From positions 1-18,691 of the forward strand of contig CAYLZO010000088.1 of NCBI GenBank assembly GCA_964387775.1: a stretch of DNA of 18,691 nt, given 5' to 3'. Origin of the DNA: CAYLZO01 sp964387775. Its GTDB lineage: Bacteria > Chloroflexota > Anaerolineae > JAAYZQ01. The position numbers and the translations under genes were made by a program. Shown here piece after piece: positions 7,337 to 13,988 of this stretch (within the stretch, counting starts at the first letter, position 1; each line of letters begins with the position of its first letter). Below the pieces are notes generated by a model. That model did not search any database, was not told where the DNA came from, and saw nothing but the letters and a program-made list of their open reading frames with translations.

Positions 7337-8103
7337 AGCACGTGTACCTGGCTCCACACCTGGACGACGCCGTGTTGTCCTGCGGCGGGGCCATCCATCG
7401 CCATGTGGCAGTAGGGGACCCGGTCCACGTCGTCACCGTCTTTGCCGGGGGGATTCGCAGCGCCCGCCCGCCCTCGTCCTTTGCTCAATTGCAACACGAA
7501 TACTGGGGCCATCCGCCCCGGCCGATGGCCCTCCGCCGGGCCGAAGACCTGGCCGCTGCAACCCGCCTGGGCGCCACGGCGCAGCACCTGGACTATCCCG
7601 ACGCCGTGTATCGGGCCGACGCCGGCGGCAACTGGCTCTACACCGGCGAGGCGGCCATCTTTGGTGCCCTGCACCCCGCCGATCCCCTGGTCGGAGAGGG
7701 CAGTCGGGCGCTCGCCGGGCAACTGGCCGATCTCCTGGACGATGAAACCACGGCCTATGCTCCGTTGGGCATCGGCCATCACGTGGACCACCAGATCCTC
7801 CACGCGGCGGCGAAGAGGCTCGTGGACCGGGGACACCGCCTCGCCTTCTACGAAGATTATCCCTACGCCGAGGAGGTCGAGGCCACGGAGACGACGGTGG
7901 ATTGGGGCGTGCAGGTTGTCGCCCTGACTCCGGCGGACGTTGCGGCCAAGGTTTCGGCCCTGGGCTACTACCGCACCCAGATGCGCGCCCTGTTCGGCGG
8001 CGCCGAAGCAATGCCCAGCCGGATCTGGGCCTTTGCCGCCACCCGCTCGCCCGAAGCGCGGCTGGCGGAGCGGATCTGGTGGTCACTTGAGAGAGAGCTA
8101 TGA
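7333..8103 (+). CDS. PIG-L (LmbE-like) family deacetylase
   Basis: A 256-residue zinc-dependent de-N-acetylase. The zinc site is H9 and D12 (APHLDDAVLSCGG, a PHxDD variant) with H153 (GIGHHVDHQILHAA); D11 is the expected general base. The RRAEDLAAATRLG helix is also typical. Family members deacetylate N-acetylglucosamine-type sugars or similar amides, as in mycothiol, bacillithiol and antibiotic pathways; nothing here picks one. The start at 7333 was chosen because it overlaps the M20 stop by ATGA and begins directly with the family's first strand. An upstream in-frame start at 7153 would lie wholly inside the M20 gene. The stop overlaps the methyltransferase start in the same way. Confidence 0.9.
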   Translation: MKHVYLAPHLDDAVLSCGGAIHRHVAVGDPVHVVTVFAGGIRSARPPSSFAQLQHEYWGHPPRPMALRRAEDLAAATRLGATAQHLDYPDAVYRADAGGNWLYTGEAAIFGALHPADPLVGEGSRALAGQLADLLDDETTAYAPLGIGHHVDHQILHAAAKRLVDRGHRLAFYEDYPYAEEVEATETTVDWGVQVVALTPADVAAKVSALGYYRTQMRALFGGAEAMPSRIWAFAATRSPEARLAERIWWSLEREL

Positions 8104-9347
8104 GTGAAATCGTAGAACTGAAATTGACGGCGATGGCCCACGGGGGGTCGGCGCTGGGCCGCCACGAGGGCCGGGTCATCTTTGTGCCCTACACCATCCC
8201 CGGCGAGACCGTGCGTGCCGAGATCACCGAGGGTCACAAACGCTGGGCCAAGGCCCGGCTCCTCAAAGTGCTGGAGCCTTCACCCCACCGCGTCGAGCCA
8301 CCCTGTCCCTACTTTGGCCAGGACGCGTGCGGCGGCTGCCAGGTCCAGCACATGGCCTACGAGGCCCAGATCGCGTTCAAGCAGGACGTGGTGGTGGATC
8401 AGTTGGGGCGCGTCGGCGGTTTCGAGGCCCCGAACGTCCAGGACATCATCGCCGCCGCCGAGCCGTGGAGCTACCGCAACAACATCCAGTTCAGCGTGAC
8501 TGAGGAAGGCCACCTGGGCTTTCGGAGCGCCGACAGCCACCGCATCGTCCCCGTGGACGCCTGCCTCGTCAGCGATTCCCAGCTCGACGACCTGTGGACC
8601 GCCCTCAACATGGAATGGCCCCAGCTCCGGCGCCTGACCCTCCGCTGCGGCTCGGCCACCGGCGACCAATTGGCCATCTTTGAGCTGGACCACTACGAGG
8701 ACTTTGACATCGAAGTCGATTTCCCGGTGTCGTGCGTCCTCCTCCTGGCCGATGTGGGCTCAGCCCAAGTAGTGACCCTCATGGGCAGCCCCTACCTGGT
8801 CGAGCACGTCGCCGGGCACGACTATCGCATCTCGCCGACGAGTTTTTTCCAGGTCAACACCGGCGGCGCCGAGGCACTGGTCGCCCTGGTGCGCGAGCAC
8901 GCGCAACTTCGGGGCACAGACACGCTCCTGGACCTCTACGCGGGTGTGGGGCTCTTTGGCCTGACCCTGGCCGAGGACTTTGGATACGTCATCGGCGTCG
9001 AGGCCCACCCCGGCGCGGCCGACGACTTTTGGCACAACGCCCGGGACCTGGAGAACGTGGAGCTGCTGGAAGGGCCGGCCGAGGCGGCCCTGGCCGAGAT
9101 TGAGCAAAGCGTAGACGTGATCGTGCTCGATCCACCCCGCGCGGGCGCCGGCGAGGAGGTCGTCGCAGGGATGGTCCGGCTCTCGCCCCGGCGCATCGTT
9201 TACGTCTCGTGCGATCCGGCCACGCTGGCCCGCGACGCCCGCTACCTGGTGGACGCCGGCTACCGCCTGGACAGCGTCCAGCCGCTGGACATGTTTCCCC
9301 AGACCTACCACATCGAATCGGTGGCGCTATTCGTCCGTGGCGACTGA
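8100..9347 (+). CDS. rlmD: 23S rRNA uracil-C5-methyltransferase, RlmD/RlmCD/TrmA type
   Basis: A 415-residue SAM-dependent RNA uracil C5-methyltransferase. The N-terminal TRAM domain (about 1-58) is followed by iron-sulfur cluster cysteines C69, C77 and C80 (CPYFGQDACGGC) and C155 (VDACLVSD). The SAM-binding motif is LLDLYAGVGLFGLTLA. The IVLDPPRAGAGEE motif, nucleophile C371 (VSCDPATLARD) and base E406 (YHIESVALF) complete the catalytic set. The target is probably U747 and/or U1939 of 23S rRNA, which cannot be decided here; the [4Fe-4S] cysteines favour the RlmC/RlmD side over TrmA. It is the last gene of the six-gene operon and begins in the ATGA overlap with PIG-L. Confidence 0.93.
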   Translation: MSEIVELKLTAMAHGGSALGRHEGRVIFVPYTIPGETVRAEITEGHKRWAKARLLKVLEPSPHRVEPPCPYFGQDACGGCQVQHMAYEAQIAFKQDVVVDQLGRVGGFEAPNVQDIIAAAEPWSYRNNIQFSVTEEGHLGFRSADSHRIVPVDACLVSDSQLDDLWTALNMEWPQLRRLTLRCGSATGDQLAIFELDHYEDFDIEVDFPVSCVLLLADVGSAQVVTLMGSPYLVEHVAGHDYRISPTSFFQVNTGGAEALVALVREHAQLRGTDTLLDLYAGVGLFGLTLAEDFGYVIGVEAHPGAADDFWHNARDLENVELLEGPAEAALAEIEQSVDVIVLDPPRAGAGEEVVAGMVRLSPRRIVYVSCDPATLARDARYLVDAGYRLDSVQPLDMFPQTYHIESVALFVRGD

Positions 9348-9358
9348 CCGGATTCAAC

Positions 9359-9461
9359 CCAGACCTTTTGGGGCTTTGGCCTCTCTCTCGCGCTGTGGGA
9401 CTGGAGTAGGGTGTCTCGGTCCCAGATCGTCGCTTGGAGCGGCAAAACCCCAAAGGTCTGG
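9359..9461 (+). terminator. Long inverted repeat after the six-gene operon
   Basis: CCAGACCTTTTGGGG (9359-9373) and CCCCAAAGGTCTGG (9448-9461) are reverse complements apart from one extra T in the left arm. A nested pair, TGGGAC (9396-9401) and GTCCCA (9419-9424), sits inside the intervening region. The element lies between the methyltransferase stop and the promoter of the next gene. There is no U-tract, so it may be a terminator-like 3' structure or a small dispersed palindromic repeat. Confidence 0.5.
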
Positions 9462-9493
9462 AGCCAAAGTGAGAATTGCGGATGGGCAGAGCT

Positions 9494-9522
9494 TTGACGC
9501 CCGATGGTTCCGGTGTTATAAT
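9494..9522 (+). promoter_or_regulatory. Leaderless-type promoter of the glycosyltransferase gene
   Basis: TTGACG (9494-9499), a 17-bp spacer and TATAAT (9517-9522) make the best promoter in the window. A GTG start codon in the glycosyltransferase frame begins 7 nt after the -10. Two upstream in-frame ATGs (9476 and 9521) lie before, or within, the -10 and cannot be on this transcript. Confidence 0.82.
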
Positions 9523-9529
9523 GGACGCT

Positions 9530-10693
9530 GTGAGAGAAAACAAGGAACGGGCGCTTCACGTCGGTGTGAACGCCCATCTGCTATCTTTGGCCGAAAACTA
9601 TCGCAGCGCCGGCATTAGCTGGTACATTCAGAATCTGCTGAACCATCTGCCCGAGGCAGACGCGGACGTCGCCTATACCGTTTTCCTGGGTGAGCCCCGC
9701 TACGGGGGTGTGCCCGGGCTCCGACTTCGAGTTTCCGACCTGCCCACCCACCAGCCCTTGGTCCGTATTCTCTGGGAGCAGCTATTCCTGCCGGGGCTCG
9801 TGCGGCGGGCGGCCGTGGATCTGGTCCACGGCCTGCACCTGGTGGGGCCGATGGCCAGCACCTGCCCGTTCGTCGTCACCGTCCATGATTTGAGCTTTCT
9901 CTTTTTCCCGCAGAACTTTCCGTCGCTGAAGCGGCTCTATCTGCGCACCCTGACCCGCTGGTCGGTGCGGCGAGCGCGGCGCATCATCGCTATCTCAGAG
10001 AATACCAAGCGCGACGTGGTGCAACAATATGGCCTTTCGCCCGAGAAAGTGGATCTCGTCTATTATGGCCTGGACCCGATCTTTCAGCCGCTGCCCAAGG
10101 AAGCGCTGGCCGGCTTTCGCGCCCGGCAGGGATTGCCGGAGCAATTCATCCTCTTTGTCGGCACGCTGGAGCCGCGCAAGAACGTGAGCCGCCTGGTCGA
10201 GGCCTATGCCCGCCTGTCCGAGCCCCGCCCGCCCTTGATCCTCGTCGGCGGGAAGGGCTGGCTCTACGACGAGGTCTTTGCCCGGGTGGAGGCGCTGGGC
10301 CTGTCCGGCTGCGTGCACTTTGCCGGCTACGTGCCGGGCAAGGAGCTGCCCTGGTGGTACAACGCGGCCACGCTCTTTGTCTACCCCTCGCTCTACGAGG
10401 GATTCGGCCTGCCGCCGCTGGAGGCGATGGCCTGTGGCACGCCCGTCGTCAGCTCCGACGTCTCGTCGCTGCCGGAGGTCGTGGGCCAGGCCGGCCTGCT
10501 GGTGGACCCCACCGACGTCGAGGACCTGGCCGGGGCCATGGGACAGGCGCTCGCTGATAGCGGCCTCAGGGACGAGATGGGGGCCGCGGGTCTGGCCCAG
10601 GCCCGACGCTTTTCGTGGCGCGAGGCGGCCCGCCAGACGGTGACCACCTACCGGCGGGCGCTGAGTACGGGGGGAGGCAACGGACGTGTTTGA
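9530..10693 (+). CDS. Glycosyltransferase family 4 (GT-B fold)
   Basis: A 387-residue retaining GT-B glycosyltransferase. The N-terminal domain begins HVGVNAHLL and contains an AGISWYIQNLLNHLP segment and TVHDLSFLFFP. The C-terminal donor domain shows FVGTLEPRKN, GWLYDEVF and the E-x7-E motif in YEGFGLPPLEAMACGTPVVSS. These features match mannosyl- or other hexosyltransferases of the GT4 family that use nucleotide-sugar donors; donor and acceptor are unknown. The GTG start at 9530 was chosen because the -10 hexamer ends 7 nt before it and no Shine-Dalgarno is seen. It overlaps the sugar transferase gene by 8 bp, so the two probably act in one surface-polysaccharide pathway at the inner face of the membrane. 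Confidence 0.9.
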   Translation: MRENKERALHVGVNAHLLSLAENYRSAGISWYIQNLLNHLPEADADVAYTVFLGEPRYGGVPGLRLRVSDLPTHQPLVRILWEQLFLPGLVRRAAVDLVHGLHLVGPMASTCPFVVTVHDLSFLFFPQNFPSLKRLYLRTLTRWSVRRARRIIAISENTKRDVVQQYGLSPEKVDLVYYGLDPIFQPLPKEALAGFRARQGLPEQFILFVGTLEPRKNVSRLVEAYARLSEPRPPLILVGGKGWLYDEVFARVEALGLSGCVHFAGYVPGKELPWWYNAATLFVYPSLYEGFGLPPLEAMACGTPVVSSDVSSLPEVVGQAGLLVDPTDVEDLAGAMGQALADSGLRDEMGAAGLAQARRFSWREAARQTVTTYRRALSTGGGNGRV

Positions 10694-12116
10694 GCGTTAC
10701 CGGCGCTTGCTATCCATCGCCGTCGCCATCGCCGACGTCATCCTCATCAACGTGGCCTTTGCCATCGCCTATTGGCTGCGCTATGACTTGCAGTGGTTCG
10801 CCTCCGTGGACGAGGCGAACTTTGTCACCTACGCCTCCTTTGTCCCCGTCTCGCTGACGCTGACGGTCCTGTTTCTGGGCATCTACAAGCTGAACGGCGT
10901 CTACGACCAGCCGCGCGGCGCCTCCTGGTTCGACGAGGTCTACCGCTTGCTGACCGGCACGGCGACGGGCATCATCCTGATGGTATTCGTCATCGTCTTT
11001 CTCTTCCGGCCGCTCTTTTACTCGCGCCTGATCTTTTTCTACGCCGGGGTGCTCATCACCATTCTGTTGAGCCTGAGCCGCCTGGGCAAGCGTTGGCTGC
11101 GCACTCGCCTGCGCCAGCGGGGCCTCGGCGTCGACCGCCTGCTCATCGTCGGCGCCGGGGAGGTAGGCCGCACGGTGATGCGCAACGTCGTAGCCCAACC
11201 CGCCCTGGGCTACCACGTCGTCGGCTTTGTGGACGACGACCCCGACAAGGGTGGCACCGACATCGGCCGCTTCCAGGCGCTGGGCAACACGGCCAACATC
11301 CCCAGCCTGGTCCAAGAGCTGGCCATCGACGAGGTCATCATCACCCTGCCGTGGATGTACCACCGCAAGATCGTGAGCATCGTGGCCCAGTGCGAGCGGG
11401 AGCAAGTGCGGGTGCGCATCGTGCCCGACATCTTCCAGATGACCCTCAGCCACCTCGACGTGGAGGACCTGGGCGGCGTCCCCATGATCGGCGTGCGCGA
11501 CATCTCTATCGGCGGCACCCAGCTCCTCTTCAAGCGGGTGGCGGACGTTGCCGTTGCCCTCGTCGGCCTGGTCCTCTTTTTCCCCGTCTTTGCCCTCATT
11601 GGCGTTGCCATCCGCCTCGATAGCCCCGGCCCGGTGATCTTTCGCCAGCTCCGCGTGGGCAAGAACGAGCAGGTTTTCGCCTGCTTCAAGTTCCGGACGA
11701 TGCACGAGGGCGCCGACGAGGCCAAAGAGACCTTGCGAGAGCAAAACGAAGTCGATGGCCCCATCTTTAAGATACGAAACGACCCCCGCGTCACGACCGT
11801 GGGCCGATTCTTGCGGCGCACCAGCCTGGATGAGCTGCCCCAGCTCGTGAACGTCTTGATGGGACACATGAGCCTGGTCGGTCCCCGACCGGCCATCCCC
11901 GCCGAGGTGCAGCGCTACCAGTCGTGGCACAAGCGCCGCCTGGAAGTGGCCCCCGGCATCACGGGGTTGTGGCAGGTCTCGGGGCGCAGCGAGTTGACGT
12001 TTGACGAGATGGTTCTGCTCGACCTTTACTACATCGAGAATTGGTCGCCCTTCCTGGACTTTCAGATCCTGTTCCGGACGCTGCCCAAGATGATCACGGG
12101 CGAGGGCGCCTACTAG
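10686..12116 (+). CDS. Polyprenyl-phosphate sugar-1-phosphate transferase (WbaP/WcaJ type)
   Basis: A 476-residue initiating enzyme of exopolysaccharide, capsule or O-antigen synthesis. It moves a hexose-1-phosphate from a nucleotide sugar to undecaprenyl phosphate. The N-terminus holds four membrane segments (about residues 5-30, 42-68, 90-112 and 115-140). A Rossmann-like domain (RLLIVGAGEVGRTV) follows, and then the C-terminal bacterial sugar transferase domain: a re-entrant hydrophobic helix, DSPGPVIFRQLRVG, CFKFRTM, TSLDELPQLVNVL with the catalytic Asp-Glu pair, MSLVGPRPAIPAE and PGITGLWQVSGRS. The start is GTG at 10686 with GGAGG 8 nt upstream. Which sugar is used cannot be told from the sequence. 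Confidence 0.92.
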   Translation: MFERYRRLLSIAVAIADVILINVAFAIAYWLRYDLQWFASVDEANFVTYASFVPVSLTLTVLFLGIYKLNGVYDQPRGASWFDEVYRLLTGTATGIILMVFVIVFLFRPLFYSRLIFFYAGVLITILLSLSRLGKRWLRTRLRQRGLGVDRLLIVGAGEVGRTVMRNVVAQPALGYHVVGFVDDDPDKGGTDIGRFQALGNTANIPSLVQELAIDEVIITLPWMYHRKIVSIVAQCEREQVRVRIVPDIFQMTLSHLDVEDLGGVPMIGVRDISIGGTQLLFKRVADVAVALVGLVLFFPVFALIGVAIRLDSPGPVIFRQLRVGKNEQVFACFKFRTMHEGADEAKETLREQNEVDGPIFKIRNDPRVTTVGRFLRRTSLDELPQLVNVLMGHMSLVGPRPAIPAEVQRYQSWHKRRLEVAPGITGLWQVSGRSELTFDEMVLLDLYYIENWSPFLDFQILFRTLPKMITGEGAY

Positions 12117-12130
12117 AATGAAACACACAA

Positions 12131-12146
12131 GGAGGACATGAAAATG
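12131..12146 (+). promoter_or_regulatory. Ribosome binding site that decides between two ATGs
   Basis: GGAGG (12131-12135) is only 2 nt before the first in-frame ATG (12138) but 8 nt before the second (12144). Normal spacing favours the second, which begins MWRCGACGY. Confidence 0.6.
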
Positions 12147-12473
12147 TGGCGATGTGGCGCTTGCGGTTACGTGTGGGATGGGGAAAACGCCCCGGACCGG
12201 TGCCCCAAGTGTGGGGCTAAAAAAGAACGCTTTGAGCAACTGGACCCTCGGGCCATGGACGTGGTGGAGCGTGCGCGCTACACCAACAGCCTGCACATGC
12301 AGCTCTACGTGATCCTGGAGCAGGTCTGGGGCGTGGCCGAGGACGGCATCGACGACAACCTCGATCCCGGTTGCGTCCAGATCTTTCAACTGGCCGTCGA
12401 GCAGGCCGAGATGCTCCAACAAGCCATCAAGGCCGAGCTCCAGGGCCACATGCAGAAAGGCAAGTGGGGCTAG
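12144..12473 (+). CDS. Rubredoxin/rubrerythrin-type zinc-ribbon protein
   Basis: A 109-residue protein. Residues 1-25 form a rubredoxin-like knuckle pair with C4/C7 (WRCGACGYVWDG) and C20/C23 (DRCPKCGAKKERF), the arrangement found at the C-terminus of rubrerythrins, able to hold iron or zinc. Residues 35-109 are predicted helical and amphipathic (for example HMQLYVILEQVWGVAEDG and VEQAEMLQQAIKAELQGHM). I cannot assign the helical part to the rubrerythrin diiron four-helix bundle, because the paired ExxH motifs are missing. The start is taken at the second ATG on ribosome-binding-site spacing; 12138 is the alternative and adds two residues. It lies 27 nt after the sugar transferase and probably shares its transcript. 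Its stop overlaps the recF stop on the other strand. Confidence 0.78.
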   Translation: MWRCGACGYVWDGENAPDRCPKCGAKKERFEQLDPRAMDVVERARYTNSLHMQLYVILEQVWGVAEDGIDDNLDPGCVQIFQLAVEQAEMLQQAIKAELQGHMQKGKWG

Positions 12474-13678
12474 CGATTTTTGATTGAGGATTTTTGATTT
12501 TGGATTGGAGTAGGGCCGACGTCCGGTTCTGTGAGGCGCCCCAGCTCGACGCGCCAGAGCTGGCCGCGGGCCAGGAAAGCTTCGGGCAGGACGTGCAGGT
12601 CAGTCGTGGTGACGATGGCCTGTTCTGGGCCGTCGGCCGAGGCCAGCCAGCGGAGCAGAAAGCGGCGGCGCTGGGCGTCCAGCTCAGAGAGCACGTCGTC
12701 GAGCAGGAGCACGGGCTGCTCGCCCGTCTCGCGGCGCATCAGGCCCACCTCGGCCAGCTTGAGGGCCAGGGCCGCCGTGCGCTGCTGCCCCCGCGAACCA
12801 TAGACGCCGGTATCCACGTCGTTGATCAAGAAGCCAAAGTCGTCCCGGTGCGGCCCGACGAGGGTTACCCCCGCCGGAATCTCGCGCCGGCGCAGCGCCC
12901 GCAACTGGGACTGGAACGCCTCCCGGACGGCATCCACGGCCGAGCCCTCCTCTAGCTCTACACTCGGGTCGTAGCGCAGACGGAGGCCCTCCAGGCCATC
13001 GGTCACCTCGGCGTGGACGGCGCGGGCCAGCTCGTCGAGGCTGCGCAGCGCCCGGTGACGACGCGCGACCAGGTAGGCACCATGCTCCACCAGGCGCTCG
13101 TCCCAGAAGTTCAATTGGGCCGGGTCGCCGCCCCGCTCCCGCAAGTCGCGCAGCAGCGCGTTGCGCTGGCTGACGATCTTGTTGTAGCGTGATAGGGACC
13201 GGCAATAGGCCGGGTCGATCTGGCACAGGGTGACGTCCAGGTAGCGGCGACGCCCGCCGGGCGAGCCCGAGACCAACGAGATGTCCTCCGGCAAAAAGAG
13301 CACCACGTTGAGCTTCCCCAGCAAGTCCATGGCCCGCTTGGTCACGCCGTTGAGCCGGATCTCTTTGCGGTGGCGGCCGGTGTCGTTCCCCTGCTGGGTG
13401 AGGGTGATCTCGATGGTGACGCCGCCGGCGTCCCGGGTCACCTGGCCCACCAGGCGGGTGTAGGGCAGCGGCTCGTCCTCGGGGATGAGCCAGCTAACGA
13501 TCTCGCGGTCGGCGCTGGCGTGGGGCGAGCGGCTGGTGGCCAGGTAGTAGACGGCCTCCAGCAGATTGGTCTTGCCCTGGGCATTGCCCCCCACCAGCAC
13601 GGCCACGCCTTCCGGCAAGTCGAGGTCCAGCCGGACATAGTTGCGAAAGTTGTGCAGAGAGAGATGGGTCAGGCGCAT
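12470..13678 (-). CDS. recF: DNA replication and repair ATPase RecF
   Basis: A 402-residue RecF, the SMC-like ATPase that helps load RecA at single-strand gaps. Walker A is GGNAQGKTN (G31-N38 region), the ABC signature is YGSRGQQRTAALALKLAE, and Walker B is PVLLLDDVLSELDAQRR. The N-terminus (LTHLSLHNFRNY) is classic. ATG at 13678 lies 6 nt after a TATAAT -10, so the mRNA is probably leaderless. The C-terminal tail (PTPIQNQKSSIKNR) is encoded by an AT-rich repeat and is not family sequence. The gene stands away from dnaA and dnaN in this window, with a convergent rubredoxin-like gene and a divergent response regulator. Confidence 0.95.
   Translation of the reverse strand: MRLTHLSLHNFRNYVRLDLDLPEGVAVLVGGNAQGKTNLLEAVYYLATSRSPHASADREIVSWLIPEDEPLPYTRLVGQVTRDAGGVTIEITLTQQGNDTGRHRKEIRLNGVTKRAMDLLGKLNVVLFLPEDISLVSGSPGGRRRYLDVTLCQIDPAYCRSLSRYNKIVSQRNALLRDLRERGGDPAQLNFWDERLVEHGAYLVARRHRALRSLDELARAVHAEVTDGLEGLRLRYDPSVELEEGSAVDAVREAFQSQLRALRRREIPAGVTLVGPHRDDFGFLINDVDTGVYGSRGQQRTAALALKLAEVGLMRRETGEQPVLLLDDVLSELDAQRRRFLLRWLASADGPEQAIVTTTDLHVLPEAFLARGQLWRVELGRLTEPDVGPTPIQNQKSSIKNR
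12474..12508. repeat. AT-rich degenerate 7-mer repeat inside the recF 3' end
   Basis: On the minus strand this stretch reads as copies of AAAAATC-like units (AATCCAAAATC, AAAAATC, CTCAATC, AAAAATC). It is sharply poorer in GC than the flanking genes. It resembles the short heptamer arrays found between genes in some Chloroflexota and cyanobacteria. Here it has been read into the end of recF. Confidence 0.6.
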
Positions 13679-13684
13679 GGGGCG

Positions 13685-13712
13685 ATTATAACACAGATTC
13701 TCCGGGACGCAA
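13685..13712 (-). promoter_or_regulatory. Leaderless-type promoter of recF
   Basis: On the minus strand, TTGCGT (13712-13707) and TATAAT (13690-13685) are 16 bp apart, and the recF ATG follows after 6 nt with no Shine-Dalgarno. It lies back to back with the response-regulator promoter, in the 310-bp gap (13679-13988) between the two divergent genes. Confidence 0.75.
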
Positions 13713-13752
13713 GTCGGTAACTTTTTTCCCCGAGGAGCGGGGCATCACGTGA

Positions 13753-13781
13753 TTGACGCCAAAGTCGGATGATGCTATACT
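13753..13781 (+). promoter_or_regulatory. Promoter of the response regulator / TPR operon
   Basis: TTGACG (13753-13758), a 17-bp spacer and TATACT (13776-13781). The predicted start is near 13788, about 200 nt before the coding sequence, which is the only long leader among the five promoters seen here. Confidence 0.72.
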
Positions 13782-13787
13782 CCTGTA

Positions 13788-13988
13788 GGCAAGTTGATCA
13801 AGGGACGGGACCGGACCGGACCTGACCGAGGCCAAGAGAGCAGGGAGGAGAAAGGGCTCTTGCAGCGTGGCCTTGGGCGTAGCGAAAAGAAACAAGAGGT
13901 CAGCGGCCTATGGCCAAACGCCTGACGATGGCGGGTGCAAGCGTGCCACCCCAGAAGTAACGAGATGGAAGCCAGTAGGAGCTAGTTT
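13788..13988 (+). ncRNA. Candidate structured 5' leader of the response regulator mRNA
   Basis: The roughly 200-nt leader contains at least three hairpins. The first pairs AGGCCA (13829-13834) with TGGCCT (13868-13873) and encloses AGAGC/GCTCT (13837-13841 with 13856-13860). The second pairs GTCAG (13899-13903) with CTGAC (13922-13926) around a small GGCC/GGCC hairpin. The third is GGGTGCA-AGCG-TGC-C-ACCC (13933-13951). A run of GGACC-like units sits near 13807-13826, and AGGAG (13977-13981) is the ribosome binding site. I could not match it to a known riboswitch class. It may be a novel regulatory RNA or simply a long leader in GC-rich DNA. Confidence 0.4.
13910..13960 (+). CDS. Possible 16-residue leader peptide (upstream ORF)
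   Basis: ATG at 13910 opens a short frame, MAKRLTMAGASVPPQK, ending in TAA at 13958-13960, 28 nt before the response regulator start. A weak AAGAGGT lies about 9 nt before the ATG. Its reading would melt the second and third leader hairpins, so it could couple translation to structure. Support is weak: a 16-codon frame can arise by chance. Confidence 0.2.
   Translation: MAKRLTMAGASVPPQK

Noticed and set aside
6176..7357. A 393-codon minus-strand frame opposite the M20 peptidase
   Set aside because: The M20 catalytic residues lie on the plus strand with operon overlaps; the opposite frame has no recognisable domain.
10710..12449. A 579-codon minus-strand open frame opposite the sugar transferase and rubredoxin-like genes
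   Set aside because: It is low-complexity, rich in Asp, His, Gly and Ala with no motif, and is the usual shadow of a GC-rich gene. The plus-strand frames carry complete family motifs.
13807..13826. GGACC-type tandem units in the response regulator leader, considered as a CRISPR or protein-binding array
   Set aside because: Too short and irregular, with no spacers; kept only as part of the leader description.
13686..13895. A 69-codon minus-strand frame between recF and the response regulator
   Set aside because: It runs through both promoters and the structured leader, has no ribosome binding site and no recognisable domain.
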